From: an uncultured Comamonadaceae bacterium | GTDB taxonomy: Bacteria > Pseudomonadota > Gammaproteobacteria > Burkholderiales > Burkholderiaceae | Direction: 5' to 3' | NCBI GenBank assembly: GCA_946482595.1 | Contig: CAMLSD010000005.1 | Location: 1 to 64,000, forward strand | Length of the DNA stretch: 64,000 nt | The notes under the pieces: model-generated | The model's database searches: none | Seen by the model: only the letters and a program-made list of their open reading frames with translations | Told to the model about the DNA's origin: nothing | Part shown: piece by piece, positions 35,984 through 45,186 of the stretch | Position numbering within the stretch: the stretch's first letter is position 1 | Layout of the letters: each line of letters starts with the position of its first letter | Program-made: the position numbers and the translations under genes

Positions 35984-36790
35984 TCAGGGCTTGCCGCCGA
36001 TCATCGCGCTGATGTCGTGGGCGGCCTTGAGCAGCTTGGGCAGGAAGCGTTCGAGCATCACCACCGGCGGGGTGCGGTGCTGCTGGCCGCTCACATTGAT
36101 GGCGGCGACCACCTCGCCATGCCGACCGCGGATCGGCGCGGCCAGCGACACCAGGCCCTCTTCCAGCTCTTCAGCGACCAGCGACCAGCCCTGCACCTGC
36201 ACCTGCTCGATCAGCTCGTTGAGCCGGGCCGGATCGGTGACGGTGCGCGGCGTGCGCGCGAGCAGTTCCATGCGGGCCAGACGCGCCTGGCGCGCCTCGG
36301 GCGCCAGCCCGGCCAGCAGCACCCGCCCCATCGACGTGCAGTAGGCCGGCAGCCGGCTCCCCACGCCCAGGTTGATGGCCATGATCTTGTGCGTGGGGAC
36401 GCGCAGCACGTAGACGATGTCGGTGCCGTCAAGCACGGCGGCCGAACACGACTCCTTGATGTCCTGCACCAGCTCTTCCATGACCGGCTCGGCCAGGTTC
36501 CACAGGGGCAGCGAGCTCAGGTAGGCAAAGCCCAGGTCGAGGATCTTGGGGGTGAGCCTGAACAGCCGCCCTTCGGTCTCGACATACCCCAGGTGCTGCA
36601 GCGTGTGCAGGATGCGACGTGCACCCGCACGCGTCAGGCCCGCCCGCTCGGCCACCTCGGTGATGGTCTGTGCAGGGGCCTCGGCGCTGAAGGTGCGCAC
36701 CACCGCCAGCCCGCGGGCAAACGACTGCACGTAGCTGTCACCCGGTTCCTGGCGGGGTGAGTCGCCGTCCTGGTTTGAATTGAGGGCCAT
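35984..36790 (-). CDS. pcaR: IclR-family regulator, PcaR/PobR/PcaU subfamily
   Basis: A 268-residue regulator of the beta-ketoadipate IclR subfamily. The N-terminal winged helix is YVQSFARGLAVVRTFSA through TITEVAERAGLTRAGARRILHTLQHLGYV. The effector domain has the subfamily blocks SSLPLWNLAEPVMEELVQ and LPAYCTSMGRVLLAGL. It diverges from pcaIJ with two palindromic boxes between, and its own promoter TTGAAA-N16-TATAAT (36855-36828) overlaps one box, pointing to autorepression plus control of pcaIJF. In pseudomonads PcaR responds to beta-ketoadipate. The gene name is assigned by subfamily and context. Confidence 0.88.
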   Translation of the reverse strand: MALNSNQDGDSPRQEPGDSYVQSFARGLAVVRTFSAEAPAQTITEVAERAGLTRAGARRILHTLQHLGYVETEGRLFRLTPKILDLGFAYLSSLPLWNLAEPVMEELVQDIKESCSAAVLDGTDIVYVLRVPTHKIMAINLGVGSRLPAYCTSMGRVLLAGLAPEARQARLARMELLARTPRTVTDPARLNELIEQVQVQGWSLVAEELEEGLVSLAAPIRGRHGEVVAAINVSGQQHRTPPVVMLERFLPKLLKAAHDISAMIGGKP

Positions 36791-36804
36791 GGTGGTGTAG
36801 GATT

Positions 36805-36855
36805 GTTCTTATATTGAACGTGAGTTCATTATAAGAACTTTCCAAGCATTTTCAA
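36805..36855. promoter_or_regulatory. Twin PcaR boxes and pcaR promoter
   Basis: Two 15-bp palindromes of the form GTTC-N7-GAAC lie in tandem: GTTCTTATATTGAAC (36805-36819) and GTTCATTATAAGAAC (36824-36838). Together they also form a larger inverted repeat. Box 2 covers a perfect -10 TATAAT on the minus strand (36833-36828) with -35 TTGAAA (36855-36850). The spacing resembles the GTTC-N7-GCAC box of Pseudomonas PcaR. Confidence 0.75.
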
Positions 36856-36878
36856 TCAACTTGTTCGAAAAGCGCACG

Positions 36879-37583
36879 ATGATCAACAAGATTTGCCCCT
36901 CCGTGGAGGCAGCCCTGGCCGACGTTCGTGATGGCTCGACCGTCATGATCGGCGGTTTCGGGACAGCCGGCATCCCGAACGTCCTGATCGACGGCCTGAT
37001 TGCCCAGGGCGCCCGTGACCTGACCGTGGTCAACAACAATGCCGGCAACGGCGACACCGGTCTGGCCGCACTGCTCAAGGCGGGGCGGGTGCGCAAGATC
37101 ATCTGCTCCTTCCCGCGCCAGGCCGACTCGCATGTCTTCGACGGGTTGTACCGCAGCGGGCAGCTCGAACTCGAACTGGTGCCTCAGGGCAACCTCGCCG
37201 AGCGCATCCGCGCCGCCGGCGCCGGCATCGGTGCCTTCTTCACGCCCACAGGCTACGGCACCCAGCTGGCGCAAGGCAAGGAAACCCGTGAGATCAATGG
37301 CCGCCAGTACGTGCTCGAGTACCCGATCCACGCCGACCTGGCCCTGGTCAAGGCCGAACGTGCCGACCGCTGGGGCAACCTCACCTACCGCATGACCGCG
37401 CGCAACTTCGGCCCGATCATGGCCACCGCTTCCCGCTGCACGGTGGTGGAAGTGCCCGAGGTCGTCGAGCTCGGCACGCTCGACCCGGAGGCCGTGGTCA
37501 CGCCCGGCATCTTCGTGCACCGGGTGGTGAAGGTGGAGCGCTCGGTCACGCAGGCCGGTGGATTCAAGAAGGAGGCAGCGTGA
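36879..37583 (+). CDS. pcaI: 3-oxoadipate CoA-transferase, alpha subunit
   Basis: A 234-residue CoA-transferase subunit that activates beta-ketoadipate with succinyl-CoA. The family blocks GSTVMIGGFGTAGIPNVLIDGL (CoA-binding loop), NNNAGNGDTGLAAL, and ADRWGNLTYRMTARNFGPIMA are present. The ATG at 36879 fits family starts better than a TTG at 36861. Its stop shares one base with the pcaJ start (TGATG), so the two subunits are made together. It diverges from pcaR. The succinyl-CoA:3-ketoacid (scoA) paralogue is an alternative, but pcaF and pcaR next door favour pcaI. Confidence 0.93.
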   Translation: MINKICPSVEAALADVRDGSTVMIGGFGTAGIPNVLIDGLIAQGARDLTVVNNNAGNGDTGLAALLKAGRVRKIICSFPRQADSHVFDGLYRSGQLELELVPQGNLAERIRAAGAGIGAFFTPTGYGTQLAQGKETREINGRQYVLEYPIHADLALVKAERADRWGNLTYRMTARNFGPIMATASRCTVVEVPEVVELGTLDPEAVVTPGIFVHRVVKVERSVTQAGGFKKEAA

Positions 37584-38221
37584 TGAACCGCTGGACACGA
37601 GATCAGATGGCCGCCCGCGTGGCGCGCGACATTCCCGATGGGGCCTATGTGAACCTCGGCATCGGCCTGCCCACCCTGGTGGCCAATCACCTGCCCGAAG
37701 GGCGCGAGGTGGTGCTGCACAGCGAAAACGGCGTGATCGGCATGGGCCCTGCACCGGCCCCGGGTCAGGAGGACTACGACCTCATCAACGCCGGCAAGCA
37801 GCCGGTCACGCTGCTGCCCGGGGGCTGCTTTTTCCACCATGCCGACAGCTTCGGCATGATGCGCGGCGGCCACCTCGACGTGTGCGTGCTCGGTGCGTTC
37901 CAGGTGGCGGGCAATGGTGACCTGGCGAACTGGCACACCGGCGCGCCCGACGCCATCCCGGCCGTGGGCGGCGCAATGGACCTGGCCATCGGTGCCAAGA
38001 AGACCTACGTGATGATGGAACACCTGACCAAGTCGGGTGACAGCAAGCTGGTGCCGCAGTGCACCTATCCGATCACCGGCGTGGCCTGCGTCAGCCGGGT
38101 CTACACCGATCTGGCCGTGATCGACCTGACGCCGCAGGGCGCCCGCGTGATCGACATGGTCGACGGCCTGAGCCTGGACGAACTGCAGAAGGTCACGGCC
38201 ATTGCCCTGAGCGCGGCCTGA
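37583..38221 (+). CDS. pcaJ: 3-oxoadipate CoA-transferase, beta subunit
   Basis: A 212-residue CoA-transferase beta subunit. The catalytic glutamate lies in the motif LHSENGVIGMGP, and VNLGIGLPTLVANHLPEGREV at the N-terminus and CFFHHADSFGMMRGGHLDVCVLGAFQVA are family blocks. The ATG at 37583 has a GGAGG ribosome site inside the end of pcaI and overlaps the pcaI stop. It is followed after 36 bp by pcaF, so pcaI-pcaJ-pcaF form one unit. Confidence 0.95.
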   Translation: MNRWTRDQMAARVARDIPDGAYVNLGIGLPTLVANHLPEGREVVLHSENGVIGMGPAPAPGQEDYDLINAGKQPVTLLPGGCFFHHADSFGMMRGGHLDVCVLGAFQVAGNGDLANWHTGAPDAIPAVGGAMDLAIGAKKTYVMMEHLTKSGDSKLVPQCTYPITGVACVSRVYTDLAVIDLTPQGARVIDMVDGLSLDELQKVTAIALSAA

Positions 38222-38257
38222 CACCACCAGCCCCCCACCCCACCGAGCGAGACATAC

Positions 38258-39458
<1,201 letters not shown>

Positions 39459-39460
<2 letters not shown>

Positions 39461-39494
39461 GCGCGGCGGCCTGAGCCGGCGCTGCGCCGCGCTC
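39459..39494. terminator. Hairpin between pcaF and sbcB
   Basis: A 10-bp perfect stem (GAGCGCGGCG / CGCCGCGCTC) with a 16-base loop spans the ends of the convergent pcaF and sbcB genes and includes both stop-codon regions. No T run follows on either side. Confidence 0.5.
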
Positions 39495-40950
39495 AGCCGG
39501 CCGTGGCTTCGCCGAGGTGCTCGGCGTACTCATAGAGCGCGCCCAGGATGTCCTGGCCGCGCTCGTCGTCTTCAGCGAGCGACTCGCCCAGCGCATCGAT
39601 GCGCTCGAAGAACCCCTGCACCGTCTGGCTGCCGCCGGCGCCCTGGTGCAACCGGGCATGACAGTGCTCGAGCCAGCGCGCCTGCTCGGTGTCGGTCAGG
39701 GTCTGTGGGAAATTGCGCGCACGGTAACGGAAGAACAGCTCCCCCAGCCGATCGTCGTCGAAGGTGGGCTCGCGGCCGGCCCACTGCTGGGCCAGTTGTT
39801 CGGGCGTGAGCGCTCGCAGCCGCTGCAGTCTGCGGCGGTCTTCGTTGCCGACAAACCCGCCGTACAGGTCTTCGTCGACGTCGGCCGGTTCGCTCACCGG
39901 CGGGCGGGTCATCACCTCGGGCCACAGGCCGGCCAGGCTGGCACCACGCTGCATCAGCAGCTCGGCATGCCCCAGGGCCCGCGCCACGTCGATGCCCCAG
40001 TGCTCGGCCCGCGGCGCGGGCAGCGTCTTCAGGTTGCCGATCACGATCGGCGACTTGTTGATGTGCACGCTCTTGATCGGCAGGCGGCTCACCCCCTCGG
40101 GCAGATCCTCGGCGCGGGTGAACATGCGCTCCTTGACCTGCTGCGCGCTCAGGTCGAACAACTCGGCAGGGTCGTGGGCCAGGTCCCACACCAGGATCTC
40201 GTTCTTGTTGGTCGGGTGCGGCGCCAGCGGCCACACCACCGCAATGCCGCCGCGCTCCAGGCCGTACATGCCCGAGATGTGCAGGAACGGCCGGCCGACG
40301 CCCATCTCGGCCAGCACGGCCTCCTTGCGACGCAGTTTGAGACAGAACTCCCACAGGCGCGGCTGGCGCTCGCGGATCAGGCGCGCGAGCGCGATCGTGG
40401 CCCGCACATCGGACAGCGCATCGTGCGCGGCGTCGTGCACCAGCCCGTTGGCGGCACTCAGGTGCTCCAGCTTGAACGAGGGCCGGCCGTCTTCATGTGT
40501 CGGCCATTCGATGCCCTCGGGCCGCAGGGCCCAGGTGCAGCGCACCATGTCGACGATGTCCCAGCGGCCGCATTCGTTCTGCCACTCGCGTGCGTAGGGG
40601 TCGATCAGGTTGCGCCAGAACAGGTGACGCGTGACCTCGTCGTCGAAGCGGATGGTGTTGTAGCCCACCCCCACCGTGCCGGGCAGCGCGAGTTCAGCCT
40701 CCACCGCGGCCGCAAAACGGTACTCGGGCAGCCCCCGCTCCAGGCAGGTCTGCGGCAGGATGCCGGTCAGCAGGCAGGCCTCGGGATCGGGCAGGAAGTC
40801 GGGCGCGGGCTGGCAGTAGTGCATGACCGGCGTGCCGATCTCGTTGAGCGCCGCATCGGTGCGGATGCCCGCGAACTGCGCCGGCCGGTCGCGGCGGGGC
40901 ACGCGGCCGAAGGTTTCGTAGTCGTGCCAGAAGAAACTGAAATCGCTCAT
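39493..40950 (-). CDS. sbcB: Exodeoxyribonuclease I
   Basis: A 485-residue 3'-5' single-strand exonuclease for recombination and repair. The DEDD nuclease residues are visible: D and E in FFWHDYETFG, an Asp in VGYNTIRFDDEV, and HDALSDVRATIALARL near residue 180. The remainder matches the SH3-like and helical domains of ExoI (about 475 residues in E. coli). The ATG at 40950 is preferred because MSDFSFFWHDYETFG is the usual start; GTG 40977 is the alternative. It is a housekeeping gene inserted between two pca segments. Confidence 0.96.
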   Translation of the reverse strand: MSDFSFFWHDYETFGRVPRRDRPAQFAGIRTDAALNEIGTPVMHYCQPAPDFLPDPEACLLTGILPQTCLERGLPEYRFAAAVEAELALPGTVGVGYNTIRFDDEVTRHLFWRNLIDPYAREWQNECGRWDIVDMVRCTWALRPEGIEWPTHEDGRPSFKLEHLSAANGLVHDAAHDALSDVRATIALARLIRERQPRLWEFCLKLRRKEAVLAEMGVGRPFLHISGMYGLERGGIAVVWPLAPHPTNKNEILVWDLAHDPAELFDLSAQQVKERMFTRAEDLPEGVSRLPIKSVHINKSPIVIGNLKTLPAPRAEHWGIDVARALGHAELLMQRGASLAGLWPEVMTRPPVSEPADVDEDLYGGFVGNEDRRRLQRLRALTPEQLAQQWAGREPTFDDDRLGELFFRYRARNFPQTLTDTEQARWLEHCHARLHQGAGGSQTVQGFFERIDALGESLAEDDERGQDILGALYEYAEHLGEATAG

Positions 40951-41099
40951 CAGGTGCCCGTTTGTGGATTGCGTCACGGCGCCACACCGACATCGGGTTA
41001 GTCCCGACAGGGTGCGCCCCAGGATTGTCGTCGCAACGACATCGTGCCGGCGGCTTCACTTCTAGCATCGGCGCTCACCGCTTTCAGGAGTCTGCAAGG

Positions 41100-42254
41100 A
41101 TGAGCTCGATCCCTCGCCCGCCTTCGCGTGTCACCCGACGTCGCTGCCTCACGACCCTGGCCGCCAGCCTGGCTGCACCGTGGGTGGGTACCCGGGCCGC
41201 GCAGCGCCTGCGCCTGGGGCAGTCGATCGCCCTGTCCGGGCCGCTCGGTGAACTCGGGCAGGCGGCCCATGACGGTGCCCGGGCCTGCTTTGCGGCCGTC
41301 AATGCCGCCGGCGGGATGGCGGGGCAGTCGATCGAACTGGTGGTGAAGGACGACGGCTACGACGTGAAGCGGGCCGTGGCCCATGTGGAGGCCTTCCTGA
41401 ACGACAGCAGCATCTTCGGCCTGTTCAACTGCATGGGCACGCCCATGGTCGAGGCTTCACTGCCGATGCTGCGTCGTACCGACATGCCCTACTTCGCGCC
41501 GTTCACAGGCGCCCTGCTGGCCCGGCCGGCGGACATGCGCAACATTTTCAACGTGCGGGCCAGCTACCCCGACGAGACCGAAGAGCTGGTGCAGCATCTC
41601 ACCACGATCGGCATCAAGCGCATCGCCGTGGTCTACCAGAACAACGCCTTCGGCAAGGAGATCTTCACCGCGGCGCAGGCGGCGCTGGCCCGTCGGTCGT
41701 TGACGCCAGTGGGCACGGCCACGGTCGAGAACACCGGCATCGACGCCCAGGCTGCCGTGACGACGATCATCGGCGCCTCGCCCGAAGCCGTCGTGCTGGG
41801 CCTGGCAGGCCAACCCACGATCGACGTGATCAAGGCCTTCAGGGTGGCGCGCAAGGGGCTGCCCCTGTACGCGCTGTCGGTGATGGGTTCGGCCAGCACC
41901 CTGCGCGCACTGGGCGATGACGCGGCTGGCGTGACCGTGTCCCAGGTGGTGCCGCTGCCCACGCAGTCGACCCTGCTCGTGGTGCGCGACTACCTCAGCG
42001 CCTGGAAGTCGCTGGGGACGTCGCTGGCCCCCTCGCACCTGGCCCTGGAGGGCTACATCAATGCCCGTGTGATGGTCGAGGTGCTGCGGCGTGCAGGCCG
42101 CAACCCCACACGCGCCGCGTTTGTCGATGCCGCCTGGGCCATGACACGCCACGACCTGGGCGGTTTCCAGGTCGGCTTTCAGGGGCCCGGCACTAATGCA
42201 AGCCGCTACGTGGAACTCACGATGGTGTCGCGCGACGGACGGTTCATCCGCTGA
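41100..42254 (+). CDS. ABC-type branched-chain-like solute-binding protein, Tat signal
   Basis: A 384-residue periplasmic binding protein of the LivJ/leucine-binding fold (peripla_BP_6). The N-terminus RVTRRRCLTTLAASLAAPWVG carries a twin-arginine signal, followed by RLGQSIALSGPLGELGQAAHDGARACFAAVNAAGG, the standard first strand and loop. Such proteins in aromatic clusters often bind aromatic acids. No permease or ATPase genes are nearby, so its transporter must be elsewhere or it acts alone. It is convergent with pcaCD (3-bp gap) and divergent from sbcB (149-bp gap). Ligand unknown. Confidence 0.88.
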   Translation: MSSIPRPPSRVTRRRCLTTLAASLAAPWVGTRAAQRLRLGQSIALSGPLGELGQAAHDGARACFAAVNAAGGMAGQSIELVVKDDGYDVKRAVAHVEAFLNDSSIFGLFNCMGTPMVEASLPMLRRTDMPYFAPFTGALLARPADMRNIFNVRASYPDETEELVQHLTTIGIKRIAVVYQNNAFGKEIFTAAQAALARRSLTPVGTATVENTGIDAQAAVTTIIGASPEAVVLGLAGQPTIDVIKAFRVARKGLPLYALSVMGSASTLRALGDDAAGVTVSQVVPLPTQSTLLVVRDYLSAWKSLGTSLAPSHLALEGYINARVMVEVLRRAGRNPTRAAFVDAAWAMTRHDLGGFQVGFQGPGTNASRYVELTMVSRDGRFIR

Positions 42255-42257
42255 GGA

Positions 42258-43487
42258 TCAGCCGTCCAGGCCCGCCAGGAACGTGCGGATGACCGCTTCG
42301 AAGGCCGCCGGCTGTTCGAGCACGCTGATGTGCGAGGCCTCGGGCAGCACCTCGAGCCGCGCCCCGGGGATCGCATCGGCGATGGCCTGGGACATCGCCA
42401 CCGGCGCGCCCTGGTCAAGTTCACCGGCGATCACGAGCGTCGGGCAGGTGATGCCGGGCAGGCCGGCACGCCAGTCGACCTCGGCCACGGCGTGGCAGCA
42501 CCCCAGGTAGCCGGTCTGGTCGTTGCGCAGCAGGCCGGCGCGCGCTGCGGCTTCGGCCTGCGGCTGGGCGCGACGATAGCCGTCGTGGAAGTAGCGCCCC
42601 ATCACGGCGTCGGCGATGGCGGCAATGCCCTGCGCCTGGACGGTGGCGATGCGCTGTCGCCACATCTCGCGCCCCGCATCAGGGTAGTACGAGGTCGAGT
42701 TGGCCACGACCAGTGCCTTGATCAGCTCAGGGTGGCGGATGGCCAGCCCCTGCCCCACCATGCCTCCCATCGACAGCCCGATCCAGACCACCGGGCCACG
42801 GCCCCACTCCCGGATCACCCGGGCGGCATCTTCGACCAGATCGTCCATGCGGTACGGGCCCGTCGGCGCGGCGGACTGGCCATGGCCACGGTGGTCGTAG
42901 CGCAGCACTTCGCAGGTGGGCGCCAGCGCATCGGCCAGGCCATCCCACATGTGCAGGTCCATGCCCAGCGCATGGCTCAGCACCACGGGCGCCCCGTGGC
43001 CCTGCAGTGCCACATGCAGCTCGGGCAGGCTGAAGGTGCGGTGCACCGAGACGCGCCGTTCGGCAGTGAGCGGTTGTGCCGCCACGTCGATGCCATGCTC
43101 GCGCAGGATGCCCAGCGCCAGCTTGAACGCCGTGTTGGCCGCCGGCACGCCGCAATAGATGGCCGACTGCAGCAGGGTCTCCTTCAGGTCGTCGATCGGC
43201 ACGCCCGCCTCGACGGCCGCCTTCATGTGCAGCTCGAACTCCTCCCAGCGCCCCAGGGCGATGGTCATGCCCAGCACCAGCAGCCGGCGGGTGCGGTGGT
43301 CCAGGCCCGGGCGACCCCAGATGTCGTTCCAGGCGTAGCGGGTGATCAGCGACTGGAAATCGGCGTTGAAGCTGTTCGCGCTGGACAGCGAGCGCTCGAC
43401 CCAGCTGTCGCCAAGCACCTGGCGGCGGTTGCGCAGGCCACGCTCGAACTCGTCTTCGTGGGAGCCAGGGTTCGCGTTGGAAGTCAT
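42258..43487 (-). CDS. PcaC-PcaD fusion: carboxymuconolactone decarboxylase / enol-lactonase
   Basis: A 409-residue two-domain enzyme. Residues about 10-135 are a 4-carboxymuconolactone decarboxylase (RRQVLGDSWVERSL, then GRPGLDHRTRRLLVLGMTIALGRWEEFELHMKAA). Residues about 148-409 are an alpha/beta hydrolase of the 3-oxoadipate enol-lactonase type, with nucleophile S239 in GLSMGGMVGQG and the histidine in EASHISVLEQP. One protein should therefore turn carboxymuconolactone into beta-ketoadipate. Actinobacterial PcaL fuses the same parts in the opposite order. ATG 43487 is chosen; GTG 43529 overlapping the pcaB stop (GTGA) is equally possible. Confidence 0.9.
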   Translation of the reverse strand: MTSNANPGSHEDEFERGLRNRRQVLGDSWVERSLSSANSFNADFQSLITRYAWNDIWGRPGLDHRTRRLLVLGMTIALGRWEEFELHMKAAVEAGVPIDDLKETLLQSAIYCGVPAANTAFKLALGILREHGIDVAAQPLTAERRVSVHRTFSLPELHVALQGHGAPVVLSHALGMDLHMWDGLADALAPTCEVLRYDHRGHGQSAAPTGPYRMDDLVEDAARVIREWGRGPVVWIGLSMGGMVGQGLAIRHPELIKALVVANSTSYYPDAGREMWRQRIATVQAQGIAAIADAVMGRYFHDGYRRAQPQAEAAARAGLLRNDQTGYLGCCHAVAEVDWRAGLPGITCPTLVIAGELDQGAPVAMSQAIADAIPGARLEVLPEASHISVLEQPAAFEAVIRTFLAGLDG

Positions 43488-43525
43488 GTCGGATACCTGT
43501 GGAAGATGAACGGTGGAACGGTGTG

Positions 43526-44920
43526 TCACGCGCCTGGGGCCGTATCGTCGCGCAGGGCCCGGGCGGCCTCGCGCAATGCATCCAGTTGCTCACGCGCCAG
43601 CCGGGCCGCCGGTGCGGCGGCGCGGTCGATGTCGAACAATTCGTCAACAGCTTGCGGTGACAGCAAGGCGCGCAGGCTGGCATCGCCTTGCAGCGCATCG
43701 TGAGTGACATCGCGCAGGTGCCGCCGTTCGGACACGGTCTGGCGGGTCAGGGTTTCAAACAGCGCATGGGCCTGCGCCTTGCCGATGCGCGCAGCCAGCT
43801 GCATCGACACCGCTTCGGCAAACACAAGGCCCTGCAGGGCGTCGATGTTCTGGCGCATGCGCGCCGCATCGACCTGCAGGCCCGCGGCCGCCTCGCCGAT
43901 CGCCTGCACGGCGCCATGGGCCGAGATGAACAGCCCCGCCCATTCGGCCAGCTCGGCCTGCCAGTTGCCCAGGCCGCGCTCCTGCTCCTGCGGCATCGCC
44001 GACAGCAGGGCGGCCACCCGCATGGGTGCCCGCAGCGCCGCCGCCAGCGCCACCATCGACGACACCGGGTTGCGCTTGTGCGGCATGGTCGACGAACCGC
44101 CGCGCCCCGCGCCGGACGGCTCGGCCAGTTCACCCAGCTCCCCCTGGGACATCATCGAGACGTCACGCGCGATCTTGCCCAGTGCACCACACAGGACGCC
44201 GACTTCCGCGCCCAGGGCCACCCATTCGTCACGCTGGGTATGCCAGGCGCCCGGCGCCAGCCCCAGCCCGAGGTCGTCCGCCATGCGGCGCGCGATCTCG
44301 CCACCGTGTTCACCCAGGACCGACAACGTGCCCACCGCCCCGCCCAGCTGCAGCCGCAACGCGCGCTGCGCCTGTTCACGCAGCCGCGCCTGGCGGCGCA
44401 CCAGCGGGCCGATCCAGCCCACCATCTTGTAGCCCAGGCTCACCACCTGGGCCGGCTGCATCAGCGTGCGCCCCAGCACCGGCGTGGCGACATGGGTCTC
44501 GGCCAGTGCCAGCAGGGCTTCGATCAGCCGGGACAGGTCACGATCGATCAGCGCGATGGCGCGGCGCGTGACCAGCACCATGGCGGTATCGATCACGTCC
44601 TGGCTGGTGCTGCCCCAGTGCACATAGCCTGCCGCCTGCTTGTCGAACAGGGCCACCGTTTCGGTCAGCTTTTTCACCAGCGGGATGGCCAGGCTGCCGG
44701 CCCGTCCGCTTTGCGCAACGATGGCCGGCACGTCATACAGCTCGGCCTTGCAGACACCAACGATGGCCTGCGCGGAGGCTGCAGGGACCAGGCCCACCGC
44801 ACACTGCGCCCGCGTCAACGCCGCCTCGAAGTCCATCATCGCCTGGACGACCGACACCTCGCTGAAGGTGTCCAGCATCTCGGGGGTGGACAGAAAACCT
44901 TCAAAGATGAATGAGGACAT
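43526..44920 (-). CDS. pcaB: 3-carboxy-cis,cis-muconate cycloisomerase
   Basis: A 464-residue lyase-superfamily enzyme that lactonises 3-carboxymuconate. Superfamily blocks are HVATPVLGRTLMQPAQVVSLGYK, the substrate block YVHWGSTSQDVIDTAMVLV, and the catalytic loop GGSSTMPHKRNPVSS around residues 272-286. The N-terminus FIFEGFLSTPEMLDTFSE and length agree with PcaB. It is translationally close to the pcaC-pcaD fusion and diverges from an IclR gene. Compare the paralogue at 13.4 kb, which has AHKRNP in place of PHKRNP and a different neighbourhood. Confidence 0.93.
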   Translation of the reverse strand: MSSFIFEGFLSTPEMLDTFSEVSVVQAMMDFEAALTRAQCAVGLVPAASAQAIVGVCKAELYDVPAIVAQSGRAGSLAIPLVKKLTETVALFDKQAAGYVHWGSTSQDVIDTAMVLVTRRAIALIDRDLSRLIEALLALAETHVATPVLGRTLMQPAQVVSLGYKMVGWIGPLVRRQARLREQAQRALRLQLGGAVGTLSVLGEHGGEIARRMADDLGLGLAPGAWHTQRDEWVALGAEVGVLCGALGKIARDVSMMSQGELGELAEPSGAGRGGSSTMPHKRNPVSSMVALAAALRAPMRVAALLSAMPQEQERGLGNWQAELAEWAGLFISAHGAVQAIGEAAAGLQVDAARMRQNIDALQGLVFAEAVSMQLAARIGKAQAHALFETLTRQTVSERRHLRDVTHDALQGDASLRALLSPQAVDELFDIDRAAAPAARLAREQLDALREAARALRDDTAPGA

Positions 44921-45036
44921 GGTGGCGGTTGAGTAGGTCCGGCATCGCGGTACCGGCCGTCAGGTCCGGCTCGGGCGGCTTTCGAGCCACACCAGCCAAT
45001 GATCTTGACGAGAAAGGGTTTGAATTCGAACTATCG

Positions 45037-45051
45037 GTGCGATTAACGCAA
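45037..45051. promoter_or_regulatory. PcaR/PobR-like box between pcaB and its IclR gene
   Basis: The sequence GTGCGATTAACGCAA (45037-45051) matches 11 to 12 of 15 positions of the reverse complement of the Pseudomonas PcaR box GTTCGATAATCGCAC. It lies 117 bp upstream of pcaB and 136 bp upstream of the divergent IclR gene, whose possible -10 TATATT is at 45090-45095. Confidence 0.5.
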
Positions 45052-45186
45052 ACTTGTGTGAGCACCGAACAGGTCTCGGCAATCTAGGCTATATTGCGTC
45101 GTCGAACAAGCCCCAAGCCCGCAACTGCCGCCAAGTTGACGCGAAGATCGCCCATCGCGCCCGCTGATCGCACAGCAAGGTGTTCC

